Origin: Sarcocystis neurona
Lineage: Eukaryota > Apicomplexa > Conoidasida > Eucoccidiorida > Sarcocystidae
Length of the DNA stretch: 64,000 bases
Assembly: GCA_000727475.1 (NCBI GenBank)
Contig: KL647307.1
Coordinates: 453,555-517,554 of the forward strand
Reading direction: 5' to 3'
The translations under genes and the position numbers were made by a program. Below are positions 38,092-51,000 of this stretch, piece after piece (the first letter of the stretch is position 1; each line of letters begins with the position of its first letter). The notes under the pieces are model-generated. The model saw only the letters and a list, made by a program, of their open reading frames with translations. It was not told where the DNA came from and did not search any database.

Positions 38092-41000
38092 ATGCACGTG
38101 TATTTTCCCTCTTGCCGTCCCTCTGACGGAAGCAGCAGCACACGCGTATGGGAAGAACAGAGAAAAGAGCCTGCAGCAGAAATCGGCGTCTTCTTCTGCG
38201 TCTACAGCGCGGCAGGAGGAAACGAAGCCAGCACGTATCTCTACGCACGCACACGTGTGTGTGTGTGTGTGCGTGTGTGTGTGTGTATTTATGGGAGTGT
38301 AGTGTACGTACGTATACAAACACGCATCTATACTACACGTGAAACGGGAGTAGATCAGCCCGCATCGATACGTGTAAAGGGATATGTCAGTAGATGCGTT
38401 TGTGCACCCGTATCTCATACGGCTGTGTAGTCAGTGGCCGATCCTTGAGTACATGTGCACGAGAGAGGGAAAAAATATGCTGGGGGGTGGTGGCGCTCTG
38501 CTGCTGGAGTCCTTCAGCAGCAGCCAATGGAAGCAGACTGAGCCGAAACGCTCCCGCAGAGGCAGCCGCAGCAGTCCCCCGAGAAAGATCCGAGTGATGC
38601 GACAGGCAAAGGGCTACGCTGAAGTTCAGCAGCTATTTTTCGGACTGTCTTGCGCAGCAGCACATTCGCCTTGTTGACCACAGCAGAGAGACTGGCGGGC
38701 GGAATTGCTCCGCACATACACGTGTATCCACCTTTCTGCATAGAGAAACACGCGTGCAGAGAAGCACGCCGTTCCACACAAAGAAATCAACACGTAGATG
38801 TATACCCCGTTACATTCGGAGGAACTCACACGTAAAGGCACGCTGGGATTTGTGTACATGTGCTCTTCACAGGTGGGCGATGGTATCGAGGTAGGTTGAC
38901 AGTCAGACACAGGCGGCGCGCAGCTCACTACAGGGAATGACGGCTACGGATTATGCAGTGCTGCTCCTTGCTTGGCGGGAAGCTTCCCAGTTCCGCGTAA
39001 ACGTCAAAGCAACGCAGCAGCACGCGACACGTGGCGTGTCCCTCCAGGGGCAACTGCAACCCGTTGCTGGGACGCCTGCTTATTGCACCACGTCTACGTG
39101 TACATCCCTGTCTACGCATGGAAGTAGATACAGATGCGTCTGGCTTCCTGTCTGTGTATACGTCTGTCTCTCTCTCTCTCCCTCTCTCTACACGCACACA
39201 TACGTATATGTGGAGTGCGCCTTTTCTATATATTCGTTCGTGGATGTATGTGCACATGCAGGTCGTCAGCTAACGTGTGTGTAGACACGTCCACCGGCGT
39301 CGTTTGCAGAAGTGACACTGACACACCTGCGACTGTATGTCTTTCACGCGGACGTGCGACACCAGGCGATTTAAAATGTGGACAGCTGCACAGACATACA
39401 CATGTAGGGGTAGGTTGACGTATGTCTGCAGCTGCAGCCGTCAACACGTGTGAGTCTATTATACGTGCGTGTCCACAGTGGTCTATCCATCTGCTGAATA
39501 ACGTGAGTCCGTTTCTCTCTGTTCGTCCGATTTATGCCTGCCTACTTGTGTTCACGCGCAGGTATATCAACGTGAGTCGGTATACATGTACTTATGTAGT
39601 CCACGTGTATCTTTGCACGTGCATATACGCATGTGTAGCTGCTGCGTCCTTCGTTTTCCAGCAGTTGCACAGACATGTACATACATGTGTCCACATAGTT
39701 GCATGTAGATCTGTACCTGGGGAACTCGGTTCCCTCGTTCTCTCCTCTCTGACGTTTTCGCTGCTACGCAGTTCCGAGTCGACGGTGTCGGATCTGTCGA
39801 GCGAGCTGGCCTCCGCCCGTCGCGAGGTACGACGTGCTTCGACGCACCATTCCTTTTTCCCGCTTGTTCTTTCAGGAAACGTCGTTTTCGTTTTTGTGCT
39901 CGCTGTCCTTGTTTCACTCTGTCTGCATGTACCTCTGAAACGCCCGCGTAAGCAAATGTCTTCGATTCCCGTCTGCCTGGGATTCGTTGGTGGGTTGCTC
40001 AGGTGCATGCGACTGTGTCTGCGGTGGTGCTGGTGCACCGGCTTTTTTCCCACGCGTAATGTATACCGTCGACTGGTGTGTGAGTATCTGTGTGATTTGC
40101 CATCTAGCTCGATCCTTTACCGTTTGACGTCTTCTTGTCGCGCAGGCTTCCTTTCTCTCAGAAATGGCGGGTATATATCAGTTCGGTCTCCCTTGTGAAC
40201 TTTGTTCGAATAGAGCTCAACAGTGTGCATCTACGCCTGGAATGAACTTGACCTTTGATGTGAATTCTTTGAAGAAGACTTGACAGTGCAGCTACGGCGT
40301 AAATGCTCGCGGTTACTCTTGCCAGCACCGCGCAGTGTGGCGCTCCTTTGCACAAGATGGCAAGTTCTTCTCTTCAAAAATCGAACCGTCGTCTTTCTGC
40401 TGAAGGATCTACCGAGTTGTTCTTCTCTGGTAGCTGTCCGTCTACAGTGCGCTGTCTTCGCTGCGCAGCGTACATGTTCTCACAGCCTCCTGGCAGCTTA
40501 CCCGTATGGCGCGTCCGCCATCCTTCGTGAAAACACCGATAAAGAGATATACACGTATACACATAAATATATCTATATGCGTTGCCATGTGCATGTACAT
40601 ATACATACATATATATATATATACGTATGTTGATGTGTGGGTGTAAACGTATGTTCCCGAGCAGGCACCAAAGTATCAACGTAGGTAAGTTTGATATGTG
40701 TTTTTGCAGTTGTGCAGTGGTTCTTGCACGTACGCACACTCAGACGCAAGTAGCTGCACAGGAGTCCTGACAGAACGACAACCGCGCCTATATATATATA
40801 TATATATATATAATGGACATATACACTTGTACACGTACATGTACGTACAAACATACGTACGTATCCTCTTGTAAGAGCATGCAGATGAAGAGGTACGCCA
40901 AGGGTTTTCCGTCTTCGCCCGTTGTGTGCTTGAGTATCCATATAGAGCTCACGTCGCTTTGTTCTAGCGTGGTTACTCTGCGGTATCACTGGGACGTGTG

Positions 41001-44000
41001 GAGATTTCTTACTCCACTGCTTAGCTGTTACATTACGGTGACGATGCATATTATATGTATATCTGCGCGGACACAGACTTGTGAGTAGCTTCCGTAGGAA
41101 GAGCACAACGGACACCTGGACAGCTTCAATTGCTTCGCACTGCTGCAGCATTGGCGTTCCCGAAGACTTTGAGGTCCTCTTCTTCTTTCTTTGTGGGTAG
41201 TTCTGTGATGTCGCCTTCGCTTCTGTCCTTTTCCCGTGCTCACCCGCACACCCTGCCTTCGTGCACCTCACCAGGAGACTCCCTGATTTGCAGCTTACCG
41301 TGGTGTACATATATATATATATATATGTATATCTAACGGAGTCGCATCACTTATTTTATCTACGCGTATACTTGGGCGCACACATAGACACTAAGAATAC
41401 ATATCTATACATATATATGTATACATACACAAGTCCACTCATGTGTGTATACGTATGTGTATATGTGTATTGTGCAGTTTTGAGGTTTCAGGAATATATG
41501 TCATACATATATTATTGACACATACATAGACGCTATATTACATACACACACGGAGACACTGGGAGTACACATTCATACAAGAATATACCCTCATATATAT
41601 ATGTATATGCATGTTTATATGTGTGGGGTACTTTTGAATTTTGACGAATACACGCAGCTGTATGTAGCATTTCATAGACGCTGGGACACCGTATGCGTAA
41701 AGTTCTGTGTTTTGCATCCATTGTATGTATTTGACTTCGTGAAAGGCGTCTATTCTTTGGTATTGCCTTTTCTTTGACACTGTAAAAGAGGCTTCTCCTT
41801 CTGTTTTCTTTGTGTTTCTTCTCTAGCATCATTAGGCTCCTTGATTTCTGTGTAGTCCGTCGTCTTCCTTGGTTTTGTCACCAGTGTCTTCGGGCTTCTC
41901 TCCTGTTTCGTCCGCGTTGTTACTCTCTCTCTCCTTAAGTGTGCGCTGCCTCTTAGCCCTAACCGCTGCGGCCGCCTGTGATAGTTTAAAACTCCCTTCT
42001 TCCCTTCCACACGTGCTTCTTGATTTCGTCTTGCGTGTTCCTCTACTCCTCTGCAGGTCGCCAGTTTTTTCTTCCTTATCCTGAACTACCTCACGCGGCT
42101 TGTGGTTCTCTTTTTTTCTTGCAGCTGAAACGCCTGGCAATTGCAGCCACGCAGAAGGACTCGCTTATTGAAGATTTGAAGGCCGCACTGGCGGCAAAGC
42201 ACGAGGACGTCTCTGCGCGTTCTACCGAGCCCTTCGCGCCATTGCTGCCTGGTCAACCCTTGCAGAGCAGACAGGGTGTGCTTCACCGTCGGGCCAGCAG
42301 CAAAAGTTCTGTTGATTCGTCCGACCGCAGCAGTGTGCCGCGCCTCCGCTCTCCCTCCTCTTCGGAAGTTCAGAAAAAACGCCGACCTCGACACAAAACG
42401 ACCGCCACCGCAGCTGGTCCTCTGCCGGACCGTGCGACTGGTCCCGTTTCTGCGGATCCTTCTGTTGCTGCTACCGCTGCTGCTCTTGGTGTTGCTTCTT
42501 GTATATCATCTGCGCCAGCAGACGAACGCGCGACTGCAGCCGCTGTTGGGCACACACAGGCTCCAGCAGGGTCAGCAGCAGCAGCCGACGATGCAGGGTC
42601 GATGCGCCGGGCTTTTCTGGCAGGACACCTGATTTCTCCTCGAGGGGCTGCGCTTTCGTTTTTGAGCGGCAACAGAGCTGTGTCACAGCGGAAGCACATC
42701 AGTGAATTGATGCAGCAGCAGCAGCAGAAGAATGGTTCTACCGCATCCCTTCCACCGCATGCGCCGGCACTGCGCCCCTCTCTTACGCTTGCAAGCGAGC
42801 TGGGCAGTGACTTCTTTGCAGTCTCGAGCCCTCAGAGTTGCCTCAGTACCAGCAGGAGAGAGTACGAGGCGGAGAAGAGAAGAACGCAGGAAGTTGCATC
42901 TTCCGAGAAAGATGGCGTGGCAGCAGAGAGGACATCCCTGGAAGATCGTATGCGTGAACGACGTGAGGGAGATTCAGAGCCGGAGCAGCACGACTGGCGA
43001 CAGACACTGCAGCAGAGCGAACAGCAGCGGCGTGCTTGGCAGCAGCTGCAGCAGGAACGAGAGCAGCAGCAGATGGCGACTGAGGAGGTGCGGGAAAGAC
43101 TGGAAAAACAGCTTTCGATTGCGCGGAGAGAAGCGCAGCAACTAGCGGGGGAATTGCCCTCTTATAGGCAAGAACAGAAACAGCAGCTACGTGACACGGA
43201 AAGGCGGCGTCGGCTTTTGCAGCAGCAGATCCAACAGGAGCTGGAACGGTGGGAGCGGCAACTGATGCGGCGCGAGGAAGAAAGGCAGGAAGAACTACAG
43301 CAACAGGTCGAGAGGCAGCAGCACCGGGACACGACACAGTGCCGGCAGGACGTCCAGAAGGCTCACGAGCTGCAGGAAAGACTCCACATGCAACTGGAAG
43401 ACCAGCGTGTGCGGCAGGAAGACCAAGTCATGCAATTTCGACTAAAGCTTGCGGAAACGCGAACAGAGCAACGAAAGGTCGAGCCAGTGTCTGCCCGAAA
43501 TATTGAGACATTGAAAGAAACAGTTGCGATGTTGAAGAAAGCTCTTGCCGAGGCGGTGAGAGACAAAACAATGCAGCAAGAGCGATATCTAGCGATGCGC
43601 GAGCAGATGCGGGAAGTGCAGGACAGATGTGCTGATGAAGAGCGAGCACGGCGAGACTTAACTCAGCGTCTGGATGAGCATCAGCGCCGAAGTGGCGAGC
43701 AGCAACAGAAGTTCGAGCGCGAGCAGCAGCAAAGGTTCGAGCGCCAGCAGCAGCAGATCAGGGAGCAACGGCAGCGACTTGAACAGCGGCAGAAGGAGGT
43801 GGAGCAACAGCAGCAGCAGCTGGAGCAGCGACAGATGGGAATAGAAGAGCGGAACCAACAGCAGTCGCTCGAGCAACAAAATGAAGTGCACCAGCAGGTA
43901 CTGCTGCAACGTACGCAGGAGAGTTGTGAGTGTCTCCGCATGCGCACAGAACAGCTGCAGCAAAGGCTTGACGACAGAGAGCGACAACTGGAGGAGCAGC

Positions 44001-47000
44001 GGGAGCTATTGAAACGGCAACAAGACCAGACCGAGCGGCAGCAGCGAGAGCTGCTCCAAGACCTGCAGACGCAGAAGGAGAAACAGGTGGAGGAACAGAA
44101 GAAGTTGCTGGAAGAAGAGCTCAAAAAGCGACAGCAGCTGCAGCAGGAGATTGACAAGCTGCATTACGCTCACGATATCCTGCAGCAGCAACGACGGCAG
44201 CTGCAGCAACAACTTGAACTGCGTGAGCATGATCTGCATCAACAGCAGCAAATTGAAGAACACGGGCAGCACAGCGGAAGACAGCAACCCCAACAGGAGC
44301 ACCAGCAGCGGCAACTTGAACAGCAGCAGCAGCAACTGGAGCAGCAGCAACAACAGCTTGAACGACAGCAGCAGCAACTGAAAGAGCAGCAGCCGCAACT
44401 TGCAGAGCAGCGGCAGGGCCTTGACGAGCAACAAAGCAAGAAGCGGGAGCTTGAGAAAGAGCTTGAGGAGCAGCGGCGTGCGCAGCAGCAAACGATGGTG
44501 TTGCAGGGGCAGCTGGAGACGGCGGAGCCTGAGCGGCGTGAGAAGGAGGAAAGCATTGCGTTGGCGGAAGCTCTGCTTGTAGAGAAAGGAGAGGAAGTAG
44601 AAACGCTGCAGGAGAAACTGACACGTATTAGTAGAGAGATGGGCAGTGACACTGAGTCTCTTCGAGACCGTCTGAGGGAAGCTTTAGCAGCGAATGAAAG
44701 AGACGCAAAGGCACTGGCAGCACTACGCGTTACGCGAGATGCGGAGGTTAAAGCAGCAGCGAAACTGTCAGAAGAAGCTGCTGCGGCGCTTGAACAACTG
44801 CAAACGAGGCACGACGTCCTGGAGAAGGCATTCTCAGCCTCGCAGGAAGAAGTCAGCAGCCTGCGGAACGTCTGTGACACGCTGAAAAAGGAACTCCGGA
44901 CATCAAAAATGAAGAGAGAAAAGGAATTTGAAAGCTACAAACATGCCATAAAAGTAGGTTTCGAACGTTATAGTTCTTACAGTTCACACGAACCTTCCTT
45001 TGGAGGAAACGTCTCGCGGTGTTATGGACACCCGTGCCGAGCCGAAAGGAGACTCGCCCGCCGAGAAGAGCAGGCCTCTGCGCGTGGCTCTTCAGTTGTA
45101 GAAGTAAACAGAGATCTTTCCATCTCTTCCCTCCGCATATGCAGCTACGCATACATATATATATAAGTATACATATTCCTACGTAGACGTGTACGTGCAT
45201 AGACTGATACGCACATGCAGCTGTATGCCTGTATACGTACGTACGTGCATAGACTGATACGCACATATAGGTGTATGCCCGTATACGTGTGTGTACGTAT
45301 ATATGCACCACAAACATATATATATATATATTTTAATACACATACGTGTCCATATCCACATAGACACACGTATGGAATGCACGTGTATATCAGCGTGGAT
45401 GCCTCCATATGTGCAGCAGTTACGGCAGTGAGGGACGTGATGCGTATGGGTCGTGGCTGCGTGTGACAGGTTTCCCCCGGCGTAGCTTTCCTTCAGCGTC
45501 TGCGTCGAAAACTGGAATGTTGCTCTTGTTCGCCGTGTCAACAGTGTCACTGCTGCTCTGCGTAGCCTCACACACAGGACTACTTCCACACGGACGCAGC
45601 ATTTGGAGTAACGGGGTTCATGCAGCGTACTCTGCGTGGGCTGCTGGCTGTCGATGTGCTGTTACTACAGCTGAGAAACGCGGAGAGAAAGAATCAGGTG
45701 CAGCAAATGCTGGAAGTCAACGAGTCCCTAGCTATGCGAAAGGTAGGATACAAAACGATTTGTTTTCCCACATTCATTCATACATCGGGGCTGCCGCCAG
45801 GGTCTGTGAATAGGTGACTTGTTCCCAGCAACTCGGACGGACCAGCTGTGTGTGAACGCCGGAATTCTTAACTCAAATGGGGTGCGTAAAAGTTGGGTCA
45901 ACTCTGTGGGTCTGTCTGCGCACTTCTGGGATAGAGATGATCTTCGCGTGTATGTATATAAAAATACATCTACATACGCAGGAAGTGAGACATGGAAAGG
46001 TAAGATACATACGTGGGCTTAGGTAGAAATTTCGTATACATGTGCGTATGCGGACGTCCGCCACTGACACCTGTATGCACATATACGCATATGTGTATAT
46101 AACTGAAGTGGTGTACTCCTGTGTTTTGCCTTTTTTGACATTGATACGCGCATGGGGTCGTGCTGCGACCGTATTACCTCGTTGCTGCTCGGCGGAGGAA
46201 TTGCTGAGCTGTCGACGTGTAGCATCGTTGAGATGCCATACTTTCCAGTTCGAACGACGTTTGACCAGAAAAAGCTGCCTTTGCAGTTGATTTCGTTTCC
46301 CAGTCTGTGTCCGTGAACACGTACAGAAACAAGGAACCACGGCACGGTGGGCTGCTAATCCGTGATTACTCTGTGGCAGGAGGGTCTGCCTCCTCGTGAC
46401 GACGCGCCCTGTAGCTTTTTGCCCGTATTCTGTATGTATGCAGAGACAACTGTAGGTGCACGGGGTTGTACAGATAAATAAACAGACGTAAGTGTGCGAG
46501 TCTGCGTCTACCGGTAGAGGCAACGGTATAATTAGAGACAGGAACAGGTGCTCAAAAATGAAGCCACGTAAGGACGCTGCCCGCCTTTTGGGGGGGAACT
46601 GCACCCAGGAATGCGCAGGTTGCGGTGTGCTACGCCCTGAAATGGGCAGAGATCAAGAAACTGAGAAACTCTACGCGAGCTAGCAGTGCATCTGGAGTTG
46701 GCGTCTTCTGCGAGAAGTTTTTCCGCCCCCGGCTAACTGAATTCTCCATGCATCCCTTAGCCACACGGACGCCCTGCAAGGGGACAGAGGCGGAAATGGA
46801 CGCCATGCAGGATCACCCCCTTTCCTAAGAGGCACCCCACATGTTTCGGTAGAACATTTCCATTGCTTACACCTCTGGAGCGGTGTCCACGGCACTCGGA
46901 GACATCACGCGCTACAAGCGCTCCTTTCAAGTCCCGCTGCTTGCACGTGTCTTTGCACATTGCCAGTCTGTACGCGTTGTGTGGCACTGTGCAGGAAGAA

Positions 47001-47444
47001 GTGGAAACACGCCTCACCGATCAACTTCAGGAATTCCAGAATGATATTTACGCGTTGATACGGCTTCACATGCAAAATCTGCTGCTGCGGCGCTCAGCTT
47101 CTCAGCGGGCTCGCGACGGCGTACAGCAGCCCCCTCTGTCTTCGTCTTTCGCCACCAGGTCTGCAGCACTTGTTTTTTCTTCTTCGTGTAATACATAGGA
47201 GTATCTGCGTCATGTTTGACGGAGCTTGGAAGACCTTTGTCGCTGACTCACTCGTAACGGACACCTGTGTTCTTTAGTGACTGCCGCATAAACGTTCACC
47301 GCACTTCTTTCCTGATTCAGTGTCTGTGCAAACCCTCATTCAAGTTTGTTTCCTGTGTGTCGTGACGGTTCGGGTTTGCTTTTACCTTCCCTACTGCTGT
47401 TACATGACATGCTCGGTATGCCGCCCCATTTGTGTTTGTATACG

Positions 47445-47492
<48 letters not shown>

Positions 47493-48051
47493 ACTGTCTG
47501 TTTACNNNNNNNNNNNNNNNNNNNNNNNNNNNNNNNNNNNNNNNNNNNNNNNNNNNNNNNNNNNNNNNNNNNNNNNNNNNNNNNNNNNNNNNNNNNNNNN
47601 NNNNNNNNNNNNNNNNNNNNNNNNNNNNNNNNNNNNNNNNNNNNNNNNNNNNNNNNNNNNNNNNNNNNNNNNNNNNNNNNNNNNNNNNNNNNNNNNNNNN
47701 NNNNNNNNNNNNNNNNNNNNNNNNNNNNNNNNNNNNNNNNNNNNNNNNNNNNNNNNNNNNNNNNNNNNNNNNNNNNNNNNNNNNNNNNNNNNNNNNNNNN
47801 NNNNNNNNNNNNNNNNNNNNNNNNNNNNNNNNNNNNNNNNNNNNNNNNNNNNNNNNNNNNNNNNNNNNNNNNNNNNNNNNNNNNNNNNNNNNNNNNNNNN
47901 NNNNNNNNNNNNNNNNNNNNNNNNNNNNNNNNNNNNNNNNNNNNNNNNNNNNNNNNNNNNNNNNNNNNNNNNNNNNNNNNNNNNNNNNNNNNNNNNNNNN
48001 NNNNNNNNNNNNNNNNNNNNNNNNNNNNNNNNNNNNNNNNNNNNNNNNNNN

Positions 48052-48097
<46 letters not shown>

Positions 48098-51000
48098 TGT
48101 CTGTTTACTGGTAACGTCCTTCGTTCGACGCCTCTGAAATTCTGCGCCTTCTGCGTAATATGAGCGCCGCGCAAGGTTGTGCTTTCCTGTACTACTGCCA
48201 CTACTACTATCTGTGTTCGTCCTGCTCCCGTCTCCGTGACAACGCACGTACTACGTCGAGGGCACCCCTGGCTTGTAGCTTCCCGTAGATTATCGTTTTG
48301 ATCTTAGTACAGCGTTCATGAGTCCACTTGTGTGTCTTTGGATTATGTACCCGTAGAGAGTCAAAGCTAGCTTGTCAGGCGACCTTTCTGTCTGTCTGGT
48401 GCGACTTCGTACACCGTAGAAGCCACTCCTTACCCTTCCTTGTTGGTGTAAAGGGTGTAAAACCCTGCGTCGTCTTCACCGGGCGGACGTAAAAATTTAT
48501 ATTCCTTTGATTCCTTCCTGCATTTTTCTGGATCTTCTGGCTATGTATTCCCGCCCAGGGCCACAGGTACAGACAGGCACACAGACACAAACATGTGTGC
48601 ACACGTTTACACAGTTAGGTAGCTTCCAACGCAACCGGCTTTCACTGTCAGCTATCGCAGGGATGTATATTTCCTGTTGTGCATTGCCGGAACCAATCGG
48701 AAACAAATGTCGGGCTGCAGATTTTCAAGCACACAAATGGGCACATGGACCTGTGCCAAGCATAAAAAAAGAAGAAGGTTGAACGGTCTTCTTACCTCGT
48801 GGTGGCGCGAGTCACGTAGAATAGGGGCGTCAGCTGTCTTTCTACTCGTTGTGTGCATCACCGTGTCTTCTGTGGGTATCTAGTGTGCAGTTTCTCGATC
48901 TCTGTGCGCTCCTTCGGCGAGTCTACATACTTGCAGAATCCGTACATCTGCGTACGGATTCGGCCTGGATATATATATATATGTGTGTATATATGTATGT
49001 ATGTATATATGTATGTATGTGTGTATGTGTGTATGTATGTAAGTATGTATGTGAATACTTCTACACACGCACACGTGTTCAATGACGTGTGCGGTGACGT
49101 AGGGAGGTGAGACAGGCATTATCTACAAATGTACGCACATATACGTAAACGTGCATATATGTGAGCTCACGTACGTAAGCGAACACGGAGGTATCCACTG
49201 TAATGTTGTGTCTCTGCCCATCTCTTTCACTACATACATATATGTATATGTGGTAAGGGCGAACCTATCAAACTTTGAAGGCAGGCAGCTGCAGGTGACA
49301 GCGTCAGACTTCAGATACCAAAAAACTATGTAAGACTATGTGCGTGGTTCATGTGTCTCTCCACGACATGTCATCTCTTGCTACCGTCCTCCATTGCAAA
49401 TGTCAACGACGTGTACAGCAGACTTGCGTACTTCCTTTTTGCTATTTTCAACATACTGAGATCACAGAAATACCTAGTAAGACTCCTGATGCGTCCACGG
49501 CCTCTCTCCACTTGCACGAAATCGACACATATACATCCTGCCTGCACACAGACGTGGAGTTCTTGCAGGACGCCTTCAATCTACAGGCTTGGCAGGGATC
49601 GCACGTATGTGTACACATATACGTATACATACGTGCAAACGTGTATGTACCTGTTACAGTGAAGATGTATATGGCGTGTGTACATGTAAAACCTATGCTT
49701 GCATCAAAGTATGTACATTTTGATCACAAACTAATGGGGACTCTTCCACTTTTCTCGGTGACATGGCTCAGCCCGCAGCGGAAGAACAGAACATCTGTAT
49801 TAACGTGTGTACCACGTCTCTAGTCGCACATATATAAACATATGTATATTGCATAAGACGTACTATCACTCAGTTTACGAGCGCAGGACAGTCTGCGATT
49901 CGTCTACTATCGCGGAGTTCCACGACCGTGTACGTTGGGGCACGGTGAAGAACGCGGCACTTTGTGCTCATGGCTGCTGCTGCATGCGTTTCTGCGCTCT
50001 CCTTACATGTACATATACGCGGGTATGTGTGTCAAAAATACACCTTTTTATCCGTAAGCATAGCAACAAGGATTTCTTCTCCGGTATTAACAGGCATTTT
50101 CAGCTTTTTCACCCGTTGTGCGTTGTCGCGTGTTCGTAGGGTATGGCACGCTTACGATCAAAAGTTAAGTGAGTCGTTGGAGCTCACTGATCGATCCGGC
50201 TCCATCCGTTCTACGCGGCGGTCTGGACGACCTGTTGATTTGTACAGGTGAGTGACAGTTGCCGAGGCCGTCCACCGCAGTGCCTGTGCATGTGCATGTA
50301 CTTCATGTGGTGGAATCGGAAAACCTGCATAGTGCCACGTTGCAGTCTGGTATTCGAGAAGCAGTTTTGCACGCGCCGTACGTGCGCGAGTGGTGAGGCG
50401 GTGTGTACCAACAGTGAATCAAGTGGAAGCAGGTAAAGACGGTGCGTGCCTTGGTAAAAGCTGCGCAGCTGAAGAGAGGACATGCGCGCGCTCAGTACCG
50501 TTGTTGACGTAAGTGTGATATAACAAGTGGACAGTCAGTGCGTACACAGGTCGCAGTCCAAGCAAACGGGTCACTCTTGATCAGCGCACCGGCCGTAGTG
50601 CGACAGGCTTCCTGCTCTATAGCCGATGCTGGTACAGGGGTTGAACAGATGGCATGCACAGCAAGAAGTACACATATCTCGGCAGTGCAGGTGTACGTGT
50701 CGAGTGCAGTTCTGCCTGTGCGCGGAAGGAAATTATGGGTGTACCCCTCGCCAGCGTCTAAGTCTGAATCAATAATACATTTATCCAGTGCAGCCACCGG
50801 TGACGTTTCAGAGTTGGGCCAAGGAGAAGCTTCGCCAGCAGGTGTACACACTTGCTAAGCAACTGCGAACAGCACAACTGCACACTGTCAGATATCTGAG
50901 GCGTTACTTAGTCATGCTCACCTTTGAGCAACATCAAGGCACAGTCACTACGGAGTACGCATATGCGTGTCGCGGGGTCTGCGATTTTGCGCGCCGTCGT

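Noticed and set aside
42370..44880. Long minus-strand Leu/Ala/Cys-rich ORFs opposite the main coiled-coil exon
   Set aside because: They mirror CAG/GAG-rich codons of the + strand coding frame and have no splice or start support.
47317..48247. Four long ORFs spanning the gap
   Set aside because: They exist only because N is read as an open codon; the real ends are TA repeats.
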